From contig NZ_JANYGQ010000038.1 in the NCBI RefSeq assembly GCF_025359345.1, positions 62,001-126,000 of the forward strand: a stretch of DNA of 64,000 bases. The letters run 5' to 3'. The notes under the pieces are model-generated. The model saw only the letters and a program-made list of their open reading frames with translations. It was not told the origin of the DNA and did not search any database. Made by a program: the position numbers and the translations under genes. The DNA comes from Mucilaginibacter sp. Its GTDB lineage: Bacteria > Bacteroidota > Bacteroidia > Sphingobacteriales > Sphingobacteriaceae. This document shows positions 53,176 to 62,015 of the stretch, piece after piece. The stretch's first letter is position 1. Each line of letters opens with the position of its first letter.

Positions 53176-55908
53176 TTAAAACACGATTGTAAATGTAGTC
53201 CCAATTCCCGGCTCACTTTCAACACTAATATTACCGCCAAATGTTTCTATCTGCGTTTTAGTCATAAACAAGCCCACGCCTTTGCTGTCATATCCGCTGT
53301 GAAAAGTGTGGTTGAGCTTGAATATTTTGGCTCCATGGCGTTTCAAATCAATTCCCAGGCCATTATCGGTGAATTTAAGCGTTACACGGCCATCAGTGAC
53401 AGCCGAGGTGATATTAATTTCGGGTGCAACATCGGTCTTGCTGTATTTTAACGAGTTGCTCATCATGTTATAAAATATGCTCTCGAGATACATTTTTGGG
53501 AACTTCATCACCGGCACGCTGAAATCCGTATTTATTACAGCGTGTTTTGAAGCGATTTGCCCCGCCAGCATTTTTTTTACATTGCCGGTCAGTTCATCAA
53601 GGTTACAGTCGTCGTATGGCAGGTTTTGATTGTTCCGTACCTCCAGTACTTTCATCAGGTCATTAAGTGTATTAATGAGCGTGGTGCTTGATTGTTTTAG
53701 CATCTTTAGGTAATCGGCCTTTTCATCTTCCGATTCCGAATCGCCGATCATATCCAGTATCATATCAATGCTACCCGCAGGGCCGCGCAGGTTATGTGCC
53801 ACTATGCGGTTAAAGTCTTCAAATTGGCTTACCCGGTTTTCAAGGTCCAGCGCGCGTTTGTATTCGTCAATGTCGGTGCAGGAGCCAAACCATTTGATAA
53901 CTTTGCCCCGGTCATCTTTCATGGGCAATGCGCGACATAGATGCCACTTATAAATTCCGTCGGTTGCCCTTTTAAATTGTATTTCGACCTGGTAGGGATT
54001 GCCGGTGCGAAGCGATTCGTTCCAGGCCTTTATATGCTTTTTGAAGCCTTCAGGATGAAGAACGGGTTCCCAACCTTTTTTAATGGTATCGTCTAAAGTT
54101 AAGCCTGTAAAATCAAACCAATGCTTGTTATAGTAATCAAACATGCCATCAGTATTGGCCGTCCATATCATTTGAGGGATAGAATCGGCAAGGAATTTAA
54201 ACTCCTGTATTTTTTCAATCGTTTTATCCTGCTGTTCAATCAGTTCAATGTGCTCAAACATTATATCGTTCAGCTTCTCCTGCGTTTCGAGCGATTGTTT
54301 CAAGGCTAGTTCGCTCAATTTATAGGCGTTTATATCCTGGAAAGTGCCATAAAGCCTTTTGCATACACCATTCTCAAACTCGGCATTGCCAATTGAACGT
54401 ACCCAAATCTTTTCGCCATGGGCAGTGGTCATTTGTCGTTCCTCGTTCCAGGGGGTGCCTGTCGAAATAGCGAGGTTAAAAACATTGTGAATCCTGTGAC
54501 GGGTTTCGTCATCGGTATAGAAATTAATTCCTGAGTCTACGCTCGGCTCGTAATCTTTATCGAGGCCATGAATTTCCTTTGTAACATTCGACCAATATAA
54601 TTTTTTCTTCGCCACGTCATATTCCCATCCGCCTACGCGGGCAACCTGGTTGGTTTGTTCCAGCATTTGGGTGGTGCGCTTAAGGTCCTTCTCTAAATTA
54701 TATCTTTTGGTGATGTCCATCCCGTTAACAATAACGTAAGGTTCCCCATCCGAACTATTTTCAAGAAAGTTGTTGTATATCCAAATGTGCACCGAGCCGT
54801 CTTTATGGCGGGTTGAAGTTTGCCCTTGCGAAGATCCCTCTGCCCTGATTTTAAAAAGGTATTCATCCACTGCAGTATGAAATTCAGGAAGGCTTACATT
54901 GTAGAGGGTCATTTGCATCAATTCCTCCCTGGTATAACCTAAAACTGCGGCGCCCGCATTGTTTATCGAAAGAAATTTGCCCTTTAAATCGTGCGTAAAC
55001 ATCAAGCCAAGGGAGTTTTGGAAAAATATCCTTAGTTTTTCCTCGCTGGTGGCAAGTTGTTTTTCCTTCAAAATTAAGTCAGACACATCGCGCCCTATAC
55101 CGAATATATGGCCACTGGCAGTTTCGGGTGTCGATGTCCATTCGATGGTCTTGTACTCGTCGGTGCTGGTTTTAAAGCGCTGTAAAAAGTTAATGGTACT
55201 GCGGCCATCTGCTAATCTTTGCAGCTCCTTTGCAGTACTTTCAATATCGTCCGGATGGTAAAACTCAAAACTCGAAGTATTTAATATATGTTCTTCACTC
55301 CAGCCAAATAATTTTGTGAATGCGGGGTTTATCTTTTTGAAAAACCCATCGATGCCCCCAACAAAAACCAAATCATTTGATAGCGTAAAAAGTTTTTCAA
55401 AGTTCCGCAATTCTTCTTTTTGCCTCCGTTCAACTATAAGCGAAATAGCTTCCGCAGCCAACAATTCGAGCGCCTTTTTCTGTTTCGCTGTTAAAGTTTT
55501 AGGCTTTTGGTCAATTACGCATAACGAACCCAGGGCATGACCCTGCGGGTCGACCAAAGGGTAGCCGGCATAAAAACGGATTGCGGGCTCATTAACAACA
55601 AATTCATTTTCTTTAAAACGATCATCCTTTGTGGCATCTTCAACCTCTAAAATTTCAGTATCCATTATGGTATACCTGCAAAATGCTACATCCCTGGGCG
55701 TTTCCGTTCCTGCAATGCCCTTAGCCGATTTAAACCACTGGCGATTTTCGTCGATAAGCGTTATCAGCGAAATGGGCACATCGCATATAATCGATGCTAA
55801 TTCGGTAATCCGGTCAAACTCAGCTTCGCTTAATGTATCTAAAATTGCATAGTTGCGAAGCGCTCTTAAGCGCGACTTTTCATTTGGTGGTATCGGCTGT
55901 TTACGCAT
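53176..55908 (-). CDS. GAF/multi-PAS sensor histidine kinase
   Basis: A 910-residue sensor kinase, no membrane helix seen, so cytoplasmic. Order: GAF about 1-165 (ISLITLIDENRQWFKSAKGI), then about four PAS/PAC units between 170 and 680 (DLVFVGGIDGFFKKINPAF, VLGYTREELMQMTLYN, HLEGFKKH-type linkers, YYNKHWFDFTGLTLDD), then the H-box FNRIVAHNLRGPAGSIDMIL with phospho-acceptor His, and the ATP-binding domain (FYNMMSNSLKYSKTDVAPEI, LKFTDNGLGIDL, KGVGLFMTKTQIETFGGN). All kinase motifs are present. No response regulator is adjacent; the partner and stimulus (perhaps redox, light or gas, as in other PAS kinases) are unknown. Upstream shares a divergent promoter region with an RDD gene. Confidence 0.93.
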   Translation of the reverse strand: MRKQPIPPNEKSRLRALRNYAILDTLSEAEFDRITELASIICDVPISLITLIDENRQWFKSAKGIAGTETPRDVAFCRYTIMDTEILEVEDATKDDRFKENEFVVNEPAIRFYAGYPLVDPQGHALGSLCVIDQKPKTLTAKQKKALELLAAEAISLIVERRQKEELRNFEKLFTLSNDLVFVGGIDGFFKKINPAFTKLFGWSEEHILNTSSFEFYHPDDIESTAKELQRLADGRSTINFLQRFKTSTDEYKTIEWTSTPETASGHIFGIGRDVSDLILKEKQLATSEEKLRIFFQNSLGLMFTHDLKGKFLSINNAGAAVLGYTREELMQMTLYNVSLPEFHTAVDEYLFKIRAEGSSQGQTSTRHKDGSVHIWIYNNFLENSSDGEPYVIVNGMDITKRYNLEKDLKRTTQMLEQTNQVARVGGWEYDVAKKKLYWSNVTKEIHGLDKDYEPSVDSGINFYTDDETRHRIHNVFNLAISTGTPWNEERQMTTAHGEKIWVRSIGNAEFENGVCKRLYGTFQDINAYKLSELALKQSLETQEKLNDIMFEHIELIEQQDKTIEKIQEFKFLADSIPQMIWTANTDGMFDYYNKHWFDFTGLTLDDTIKKGWEPVLHPEGFKKHIKAWNESLRTGNPYQVEIQFKRATDGIYKWHLCRALPMKDDRGKVIKWFGSCTDIDEYKRALDLENRVSQFEDFNRIVAHNLRGPAGSIDMILDMIGDSESEDEKADYLKMLKQSSTTLINTLNDLMKVLEVRNNQNLPYDDCNLDELTGNVKKMLAGQIASKHAVINTDFSVPVMKFPKMYLESIFYNMMSNSLKYSKTDVAPEINITSAVTDGRVTLKFTDNGLGIDLKRHGAKIFKLNHTFHSGYDSKGVGLFMTKTQIETFGGNISVESEPGIGTTFTIVF

Positions 55909-55975
55909 AATTTTGTATTGAGGCCGGCTCCGGCAAACTATTATTGTCTACCGTTTGGAGTTTCAGTTTTTCATG

Positions 55976-56004
55976 GTCCAATAAAATTAAACATTTTATT
56001 GGAC
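55976..56004. promoter_or_regulatory. Perfect 11-bp inverted repeat in the divergent promoter region
   Basis: GTCCAATAAAA at 55976-55986 and TTTTATTGGAC at 55994-56004 with a 7-bp spacer, about midway between the divergent kinase and RDD gene starts. It could be an operator for a dimeric regulator; a transcript hairpin is also possible. Confidence 0.55.
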
Positions 56005-56145
56005 ACAAGGTTTGCCGTTTTTCGGCGCCTATACAAAAAACTGTAAAACTGTGCTAATTGTTGTGAAAGCGGCTAACTTTACCGCCGTTAGTAAAATCAA
56101 CGACAGAAGCTGTTATTTTATATTTTCAAACCGCATTAGTTAAGC

Positions 56146-56775
56146 ATGGCATACGAATATTATATTTTAGAAGATGGAGAGCGACAAGGCCCGTACACGT
56201 TTAATGAATTAACAGTCATGAACCTGGATATCCATACAAGGATTTTATCGCCCCTGGCCGATACCTGGCAGGATGCCTGTGATCTGCCCGAGTTTTATCC
56301 TTATTTCGAATCACAGGGGATATACCTGCCCACCGGCGATAACATTGCCTCGTTTGGCTGGCGGTTTTTAGCATGGATTATTGATTATTTTTTACTAATT
56401 TTTTTGGCAAGCTTTATAGTTAACGCTTTGGTATTAAAAGGTATCATACCCGCAATACCACTGCCCGCAGATGCGCTAAAGGCCTCGCCAAGAGTATTGT
56501 TTATTATACAACTGGCGTTTATCATCCCTCTTATTATTTATAATACAGTATGCGAAGTATCACCTATGAAAGGCAGTATTGGAAAAAAAATTTGCAGGCT
56601 GGTTGTTGTTGATATTGATGGTATGGGCCTAACTTTTGCTAATGCGTTGCTACGCAGCTTTGGCAAAGCGATTTCGGTTTTCTTGCTTTATACTGGCTTC
56701 TTAACTATATTTTTTACTGAACACAAACAGGCCCTACATGACCAGCTTGCCCGCACGTATGTAGTTAAACTGTAG
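56146..56775 (+). CDS. GYF_2-RDD membrane protein (1)
   Basis: A 209-residue protein. Residues 1-58 match a GYF_2 domain, with YYILEDGERQGPYTFNELTV and the W of ADTWQDACDLPEFYPYF, a fold that binds proline-rich peptides. Then an RDD membrane domain: FGWRFLAWIIDYFLLIFLAS (R and DD region), SPMKGSIGKKICRLVVVDID and a last helix near HKQALHDQLARTYVVKL. Three or four helices. RDD proteins are often ion or small-molecule transporters or accessory subunits, but function is mostly unknown. A paralogue of similar layout points toward it at 56943-57587. Confidence 0.85.
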   Translation: MAYEYYILEDGERQGPYTFNELTVMNLDIHTRILSPLADTWQDACDLPEFYPYFESQGIYLPTGDNIASFGWRFLAWIIDYFLLIFLASFIVNALVLKGIIPAIPLPADALKASPRVLFIIQLAFIIPLIIYNTVCEVSPMKGSIGKKICRLVVVDIDGMGLTFANALLRSFGKAISVFLLYTGFLTIFFTEHKQALHDQLARTYVVKL

Positions 56776-56820
56776 TTTACCGAAGAGGAGTTACGCGTAT
56801 TGTACTTATGTGGCCGGAAG

Positions 56821-56941
56821 AAGTTCATAGTTCATAGCCGAAATAAATTTGATTTCCACCAATGGCTATTAACAACAAATTATAAACGTCAAACGACTTT
56901 CTGGAGCTGCCATGAACTATGAACCATCAACCATGAACTAC
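56821..56941. repeat. Palindromic GTTCATAG-type repeat between convergent genes
   Basis: GTTCATAGTTCATAG (56823-56837) is mirrored by CCATGAACTATGAAC (56910-56924); a further CCATCAACCATGAACTAC reaches the stop of the RDD gene on the minus strand. It separates the two convergent GYF_2-RDD genes and may terminate both. Confidence 0.7.
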
Positions 56942-56942
56942 A

Positions 56943-57587
56943 TTAAACCAACCTATCCTTCATCACCAGCGTACCGGCAATCATATCGTGAAGTGCTTGC
57001 TGCTGTTTGGTAAAAAAGCTTATCACGTAACCTACAAAGAACGTTGCCACCGAAAAAATTCTCGCCAGGTTGCGGCCTACCGCCATGCCTGCGCTGATGC
57101 GCTCGCCCTGCATATCGCACACTTTAATTTTTAAGATTTGTTTGCCGAAAGTGGCCTGTTTTGCCGAGCACTCCATAACAATGTGGTAAATTATGCTAAC
57201 CACAGGCGCTAAAACAAGTGTACTTAGGGCTATTACTGATCGGGTGGCAGCATTATTAACAAATAACACCAATATAAAGGCGATAATAATACAGGCACCC
57301 CAAACAAAAAACCAATCAATTGCCACAGCCATCAGGCGCTGGTCGAAACTGCCGAAGTATTGGGGGATAACGGACTGCTTTCTAAAACCAAGCAATTCGC
57401 GCAATTCCGCAATTTCATGGGCCTCTTTGTAGTCGTCCATAGCGGCGGTTTTTAGAAAATCGCCAGGCCGTATCTTGTGTTCCTTTAACTGCGCAACACT
57501 AAACGGCCCCTGGGGTTTGCCATTGATAACGAGGAAGTAGGCATTGCCGTTGGAAGGTTGTAATGTTGTAACGTTGGAAGGTTCCAT
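56943..57587 (-). CDS. GYF_2-RDD membrane protein (2), repeat-encoded N-terminus
   Basis: A 214-residue paralogue of the 209-residue gene, with the same GYF_2 part (YFLVINGKPQGPFSVAQLKE) and RDD helices (DQRLMAVAIDWFFVWGACII, ATFGKQILKIKVCDMQGERI, QQQALHDMIAGTLVMKD). The first 14 or so residues (MEPSNVTTLQPSNG) have no counterpart in the paralogue and are encoded by AACCTTCCAACGTTACAAC-type words, which match the word repeat at 57622-57658 and continue across the start. If this start is right, a repeat supplies the start codon and leader. The next in-frame ATG is far inside the GYF_2 domain, so an internal start is unlikely. Same-strand neighbours are the LiaF-like and PspC genes beyond the repeat. 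Confidence 0.82.
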   Translation of the reverse strand: MEPSNVTTLQPSNGNAYFLVINGKPQGPFSVAQLKEHKIRPGDFLKTAAMDDYKEAHEIAELRELLGFRKQSVIPQYFGSFDQRLMAVAIDWFFVWGACIIIAFILVLFVNNAATRSVIALSTLVLAPVVSIIYHIVMECSAKQATFGKQILKIKVCDMQGERISAGMAVGRNLARIFSVATFFVGYVISFFTKQQQALHDMIAGTLVMKDRLV

Positions 57588-57617
57588 AACTCAAAATTAA
57601 ACTAAAACCGGTACAAA

Positions 57618-57670
57618 AGCCGAAAGGTTGTAACGTTTCAGCAACATTACAACCTTTCAGCGTTAAAACC
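57618..57670. repeat. GGTTGTAACG-type inverted word repeat
   Basis: GAAAGGTTGTAA (57622-57633) and TTACAACCTTTC (57647-57658) are perfectly inverted, followed by GCGTTAAAACC. Related words run through 57548-57585 and so into the RDD gene start. It sits between the RDD and LiaF-like genes. Confidence 0.7.
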
Positions 57671-57682
57671 TTTCTACAAATA

Positions 57683-58669
57683 TTAATACCTGCTCACATT
57701 AAAGCCTGATAAGCCGCCATTAATGTGTATATACAATTTGTTTTTAGCTGCTGCGAAATTGGCAGTTTCGTAAAAATTGTCGTGTGTTTTGGTGAAGCCT
57801 TCAAAATCATTGCCTGATAAACCTGAGTTCGACTCGATGCTGCAAGCCGCATTTTCAGGGATTTTGATATCAACTGCTGATACGCCGGTATTTACTTCCA
57901 CATTTGTAGTAGTTAATGGTTGGCCCAGTTTAATATCAAAAGCTGCAGCTCCACCACGCACATCAAGCGATTTTATTTTGAATTTTGAGAAATCAAAATC
58001 AACTTTTGCTGCGCCGGCATCAATGTTTACCATCCATACCGGGTTAGGGTTCAGGGCCATGTTTACCCTGTTGTCATCGTCCGAGTTAAAATTAAAGCCG
58101 TTATGGTTTTTCATTTTAAAATCAACTACTGTAACCGAATCACTTACGCTGCTCGAGAAAATGTACTTGTCCCTGTTGTCGTTGGTATTTGCGGTAAACA
58201 ACTGGTTGGTAGTGTCAGAAAGGTAATAGCTTGTTGCACCGCCATTTATATTTAACCTGGCAACCCTTACGTTATTTGCAAATGGCTGGCTAAATAAATT
58301 TTTGCCCGGGGTACGGTCACCATCATTGTCGTTATCATCATTGTTATTATCGTTGTCGTTGTTATCGTTGTTGTTGTCATTCCGGTGCCATGAATGCCAA
58401 TTGTGGCGCGACCAAAAACCATAATTATCGCCGGTATTACCAAAAAACAAAAACCCAATACCTATTACTATTACGGCAATTTTTAATGCGCCGGCCCATA
58501 CGGTTTTATTATTGGCAAGTACCAGGTTTACACCCGCAATAACCAAAAATATTGGCCACAGGCGAAAAATGTTGTACCAATAGAAGTGCAGGTACCCAAA
58601 ATTGGCAAGCAGTATAGCTGCTCCAATTGCAACCAGGATTATACCCGGGATTATTTTATCGTTTCTCAT
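57683..58669 (-). CDS. LiaF-like envelope stress protein with Asn/Asp-rich linker
   Basis: A 328-residue membrane protein. Four hydrophobic helices at the N-terminus (IIPGIILVAIGAAILLANFG, FRLWPIFLVIAGVNLVLA, KIAVIVIGIGFLFFGN) form a LiaI/LiaF-type domain. Then a linker with about 22 Asn and Asp residues (58318-58380), encoded by a run of GTT/ATC-type triplets, and a C-terminal beta-rich domain with RLNINGGATSYYLSD, the repetitive strand pattern of LiaF/DUF2154-type domains (LDVRGGAAAFDIKLG, VNTGVSAVDIKIP). LiaF homologues inhibit a cell-envelope stress kinase in Firmicutes; the role here is inferred. It is 44 bp after the PspC gene on the same strand, a pairing that is common. Confidence 0.85.
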   Translation of the reverse strand: MRNDKIIPGIILVAIGAAILLANFGYLHFYWYNIFRLWPIFLVIAGVNLVLANNKTVWAGALKIAVIVIGIGFLFFGNTGDNYGFWSRHNWHSWHRNDNNNDNNDNDNNNDDNDNDGDRTPGKNLFSQPFANNVRVARLNINGGATSYYLSDTTNQLFTANTNDNRDKYIFSSSVSDSVTVVDFKMKNHNGFNFNSDDDNRVNMALNPNPVWMVNIDAGAAKVDFDFSKFKIKSLDVRGGAAAFDIKLGQPLTTTNVEVNTGVSAVDIKIPENAACSIESNSGLSGNDFEGFTKTHDNFYETANFAAAKNKLYIHINGGLSGFNVSRY

Positions 58670-58713
58670 TTTAATTCTATTTTAGTTGGTCCGGTTAATA
58701 CCGGCCGTTAGGT

Positions 58714-59364
58714 TTAAACTGTTGGGTCGTTATCTGTTGGTATTGATGGCTCTTCGGTTGCAGGCGCTGCTTTCTCAGCCTCGCTCCAGTCCTTTTTGTG
58801 CCACATTTCGGTTTTTTGGCCTGATATGATAAGTCCGCCGCCTATTATAACCAATATTACCGGCCAGTAGGTTTCAAAGTCAATATCAGGGAACAGATCG
58901 TAGTTGTCAACCAATATTGCTGCACCAATTATTATCAGCACTGCACCTATGATAATGCCCGCATGCGATTTTTGCTTGGGTGGCACAACGCTTGTTGGGT
59001 TGCCGCCAAACGGGTTGTCGTTCCATGGGTTACCGCCAAATGGATTGCCGCCCGGCGCACTGCCTGCAAACGGGTTACCGCCGTAAGGAGGGGTGGGCGG
59101 CGGGGTATTAAAATCGCCGGCGTGTTGTTGTGGGGGCACCCGGTAATCAACCACGGGGTTGTTAACGTTATTATAAGTAAATCCTTTGCGGGGAAGCACT
59201 ATCCACAAAATAATATAAGTACCGAGGCCAACGCCCAGTATAAAAAATGTAAAGGCAAACAGCAGGCGCACAATGGTAACATCCATTTCAAAATATTCTG
59301 CCAGGCCTGAACAAACACCACCTAACACTCGTTGGTATTCGTTTCGATATAGTTTTTTGTTCAT
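58714..59364 (-). CDS. PspC domain membrane protein
   Basis: A 216-residue protein. The PspC domain fills the first 60 residues (LYRNEYQRVLGGVCSGLAEY, FILGVGLGTYIILWIVLPRK). It is followed by a Gly/Pro/Asn-rich linker with PFGGNPWNDNPFGGNP repeats, then two more helices (AGIIIGAVLIIIGAAILVD, FETYWPVILVIIGGGLIISG). PspC proteins sense or respond to membrane damage. The linker's repeated GNPF units look like a duplication-prone segment. The gene starts the pair with the LiaF-like protein and is preceded by the SDR gene, 25 bp upstream on the same strand. Confidence 0.88.
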   Translation of the reverse strand: MNKKLYRNEYQRVLGGVCSGLAEYFEMDVTIVRLLFAFTFFILGVGLGTYIILWIVLPRKGFTYNNVNNPVVDYRVPPQQHAGDFNTPPPTPPYGGNPFAGSAPGGNPFGGNPWNDNPFGGNPTSVVPPKQKSHAGIIIGAVLIIIGAAILVDNYDLFPDIDFETYWPVILVIIGGGLIISGQKTEMWHKKDWSEAEKAAPATEEPSIPTDNDPTV

Positions 59365-59389
59365 TGTATATTGTTTTTAGAGTTGATTT

Positions 59390-60094
59390 TTATATTTGAC
59401 CGTAAGCCGGTTTTATTATTATTTCGTCCACATTTGCGCCTGCGCTCATGTTGTAAATATTTACAATTGCCAATGCCACATCTTCGGGCAGCACCATTTT
59501 ATCTTTGTCAACCTCCATGCCTTTCCACGAGTCGGTTAAAGTTGAGCCTGGTATTATGGCGGTTACTTTTACCCCGTATTGCTGCATTTCGGTGCGCATT
59601 ATTTTGTTAAGACCTAACAGCGCATATTTTGTTACACTATAGGTACCAGCCTCAGCAATAGGGTTTAACGATGCTACCGAGCAGATAGTAAATATGTGCC
59701 CTTCTTTTGCCGCCATCATTTTCTTTCCAAAATAGCGGTATAGCTCATAAGCAGGAGCCAGGTTTGTATCAATATGTTTTTGCAGCGTACCGTCGGCATC
59801 ATCCAATATGCTTGAATGCTCGTACATGCCTGCGTTATTAACCAGTATGCTGATAGAGCCAAGTTCTTTTTCGGCGGCGGCAGCAAAATCAAGCAGTTGT
59901 TGTTTAATACTAACATCAACAACCGCGGTGAATATTTTAATGGCTGGGTTTATAACTGCTAATTCATCTTTAAAAGCATCGAGGTCGGCACTTGTGCGTG
60001 CGCAAATGGCAAGGCTGATGCCCTGTTTTGCAAAAGCTATTGCTGTAGCTCGGCCCATTCCCTTTGTTGATGCTGTGATGAGTGCGTTTTTCAT
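59390..60094 (-). CDS. SDR family NAD(P)-dependent oxidoreductase, FabG-like
   Basis: A 234-residue classical SDR. I choose the ATG at 60094 (MKNALITASTKGMGRATAIA) over an upstream one that adds IVLTIFKQKQKI. The NADP-binding STKGMGRA replaces the usual GxxxGxG-like glycines with TxKGMGxA; the LVNNAG motif, FTICSVASLNP with catalytic Ser, and YSVTKYALLG (YxxxK) are all present. It acts in the cytoplasm, probably reducing a carbonyl group, with substrate unknown. Its stop is 25 bp before the PspC start, so operon linkage with the envelope-stress pair is possible. Confidence 0.88.
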   Translation of the reverse strand: MKNALITASTKGMGRATAIAFAKQGISLAICARTSADLDAFKDELAVINPAIKIFTAVVDVSIKQQLLDFAAAAEKELGSISILVNNAGMYEHSSILDDADGTLQKHIDTNLAPAYELYRYFGKKMMAAKEGHIFTICSVASLNPIAEAGTYSVTKYALLGLNKIMRTEMQQYGVKVTAIIPGSTLTDSWKGMEVDKDKMVLPEDVALAIVNIYNMSAGANVDEIIIKPAYGQI

Positions 60095-60363
60095 GATTTT
60101 TTGTTTCTGTTTGAAGATGGTTAATACTATCAAACAATAATATCTAAAAATCTTAATGTTTTAATTGATACCTCAAATGTAAAATATACAGCACGCAGCC
60201 GCTTACAGCATTTGGTAAACAATGACAGATTTTCGGTAAAACGCGGAAAAAAGGCGGTGAAAAAATCAGTGGTAAACCTGGAAGTGCATTTAATGTTTTA
60301 TGGCGATGTAAATTCCATACACCCAATGGTGGCGTAATGAGGGTAAATCATAATGTAATCGGA

Positions 60364-61866
60364 TTAAAAAGCTTTATCTTTTTGCTCAATCAATTTTAGC
60401 GTAAACGATAACTGGGGATCGGTACTATTAATTAAATCATTTACCGAAGTTTCTACGGTATACTCAGGGATAACGCCGCGCCCCTTTTTATATTTTACAG
60501 CCAATTGTAACCTGATTAATGGTATCTCGACCCTGATTTTAGAATTAGGGAGGACTAAAATTGGAATGTTAAGAGAGGTTGGGCCCTCCATGGCGCCGCC
60601 TGTTTCTTCACCTATAAAAATTCCACGCCTGCTATTCCTGGTAATGGCTGACAATATAGCGGCGGCCGAACCTGTTGCCCCGCTGGTTAATACATAAAGA
60701 TTTCCCTTAAAATTATTGGATTTTGGATTTATGTTGGTATACCCTGCTATTGTTGATTCATATTGAGGCTTCAAACGATATTTGCCTGAAGCCGTTCGAT
60801 ATAAAAGCGAGTCGATAAAAAAGGCGTTTTCTGTATTTTCAAAATACCTTGCCGTTATGGGTAGCCCGTGGTAGGCTACCTCGACGTAATCAAATACACG
60901 GAAAGGTTTGTTCATTAAATAGGATAGTAGCAATAAATAGGAATTATCCCCGCCCTCGCAACGGCGTAAATCAAGTACCAAATTCTGGGTTTTGCTGCTA
61001 TCAAGCCGGTTGAAAATTTTCTCGAACAATTTGTCAAAATCCTGTTTAAACGATTCGCGGTACTCAGCATGAAAAGAACTTATATTTAGATAGGCGATGT
61101 CTTTGTTTAAAAATTTGAACGTTAACGGTTGTTCATGCGTGTTTCTTTTCCAATAAAATTCAGAGTACTCTTTATAATTCAAAGATCTGCTTATTGACTT
61201 AATAATACTTCCATCGGGTTTCCTGATTTTAAAAGTGATTTTTTGCTTTAAATCGTAAAAAAACGAATAGTCCAGGTCGAAAAGATTTTCATTTTGAGTG
61301 GGCGAATAATCTTCCAGGTGCCGGTATAAAAATGTAGAAATGTAGCCATCGCGATGTATATACCCGATAAGTTTTTGGATTATATTTTGTGTTTTGATTC
61401 CGTCGATTGTGATTATCTCATCCCCGGCTTTCAACACAGCAACGGCGCTTTTCAAAACGTACATCCTACGATTAATCAACTTACAACTAAAAGGTAAAAA
61501 CCGGGTGTTTTTTTTATATACTTCGTTATAATAAGTAACAGAAGGGGTAGGGATAATATGCTCGTCCTTCATTTTTGCAGCAGTAAAAGCGACAATAGGA
61601 TAAAATTGCCTTTCTGTCATCGGGGACTGTAATTTTTTTCGGCTGGCCGCGAAAAATTTATCCAGTTCGGCTTTGGTATTATAACGGTGGGTGCTGGGGT
61701 AGGCTTCACGCAACGTATTTACCAAAATACCGTAGTCTTCCTGCAGTTGCCTGGCGGTAAATAAACTACCGTTTTTTGGGCGACTCAATTTTTGCGCGTC
61801 TGCACCGCAAACAAAAAACAACGAAAAAAGCGACCAGCCAATAAAAAGAAATTGCTTCATACCCAC
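60364..61866 (-). CDS. Secreted S41 family serine protease (tail-specific protease-like)
   Basis: A 500-residue protein with a signal peptide (MKQFLFIGWSLFSLFFVCGA); the start is 61866 or the third-codon ATG at 61860. The N-terminal helical region leads to a PDZ-like part (KSAVAVLKAGDEIITIDGIK), then the protease core with NLVLDLRRCEGGDNSYLLLL, VLTSGATGSAAAILSAI (nucleophile Ser in GATGSAA) and FIGEETGGAMEGPTS. A Ser/Lys dyad is usual in S41 enzymes; the Lys is not assigned by eye. It may degrade misfolded envelope proteins. No neighbour is on the same transcript. Confidence 0.82.
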   Translation of the reverse strand: MGMKQFLFIGWSLFSLFFVCGADAQKLSRPKNGSLFTARQLQEDYGILVNTLREAYPSTHRYNTKAELDKFFAASRKKLQSPMTERQFYPIVAFTAAKMKDEHIIPTPSVTYYNEVYKKNTRFLPFSCKLINRRMYVLKSAVAVLKAGDEIITIDGIKTQNIIQKLIGYIHRDGYISTFLYRHLEDYSPTQNENLFDLDYSFFYDLKQKITFKIRKPDGSIIKSISRSLNYKEYSEFYWKRNTHEQPLTFKFLNKDIAYLNISSFHAEYRESFKQDFDKLFEKIFNRLDSSKTQNLVLDLRRCEGGDNSYLLLLSYLMNKPFRVFDYVEVAYHGLPITARYFENTENAFFIDSLLYRTASGKYRLKPQYESTIAGYTNINPKSNNFKGNLYVLTSGATGSAAAILSAITRNSRRGIFIGEETGGAMEGPTSLNIPILVLPNSKIRVEIPLIRLQLAVKYKKGRGVIPEYTVETSVNDLINSTDPQLSFTLKLIEQKDKAF

Positions 61867-62015
61867 AGATAATTACCCGGCCAACGTCAGCCAGCAGGAG
61901 TATTTACTAACGAAGACGAAAAATAATAAAAAAAGGTTGCATTGATAACGCGCTTAACTGTTCTCAAAATGTTCACTAAACTTGTATTCAACAGGAAATT
62001 TTGGACAAAGGAAAA

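Noticed and set aside
58318..58380. Repetitive GTTATC/ATTGTT tract considered as CRISPR-like
   Set aside because: It is a coding Asn/Asp run with no spacer structure.
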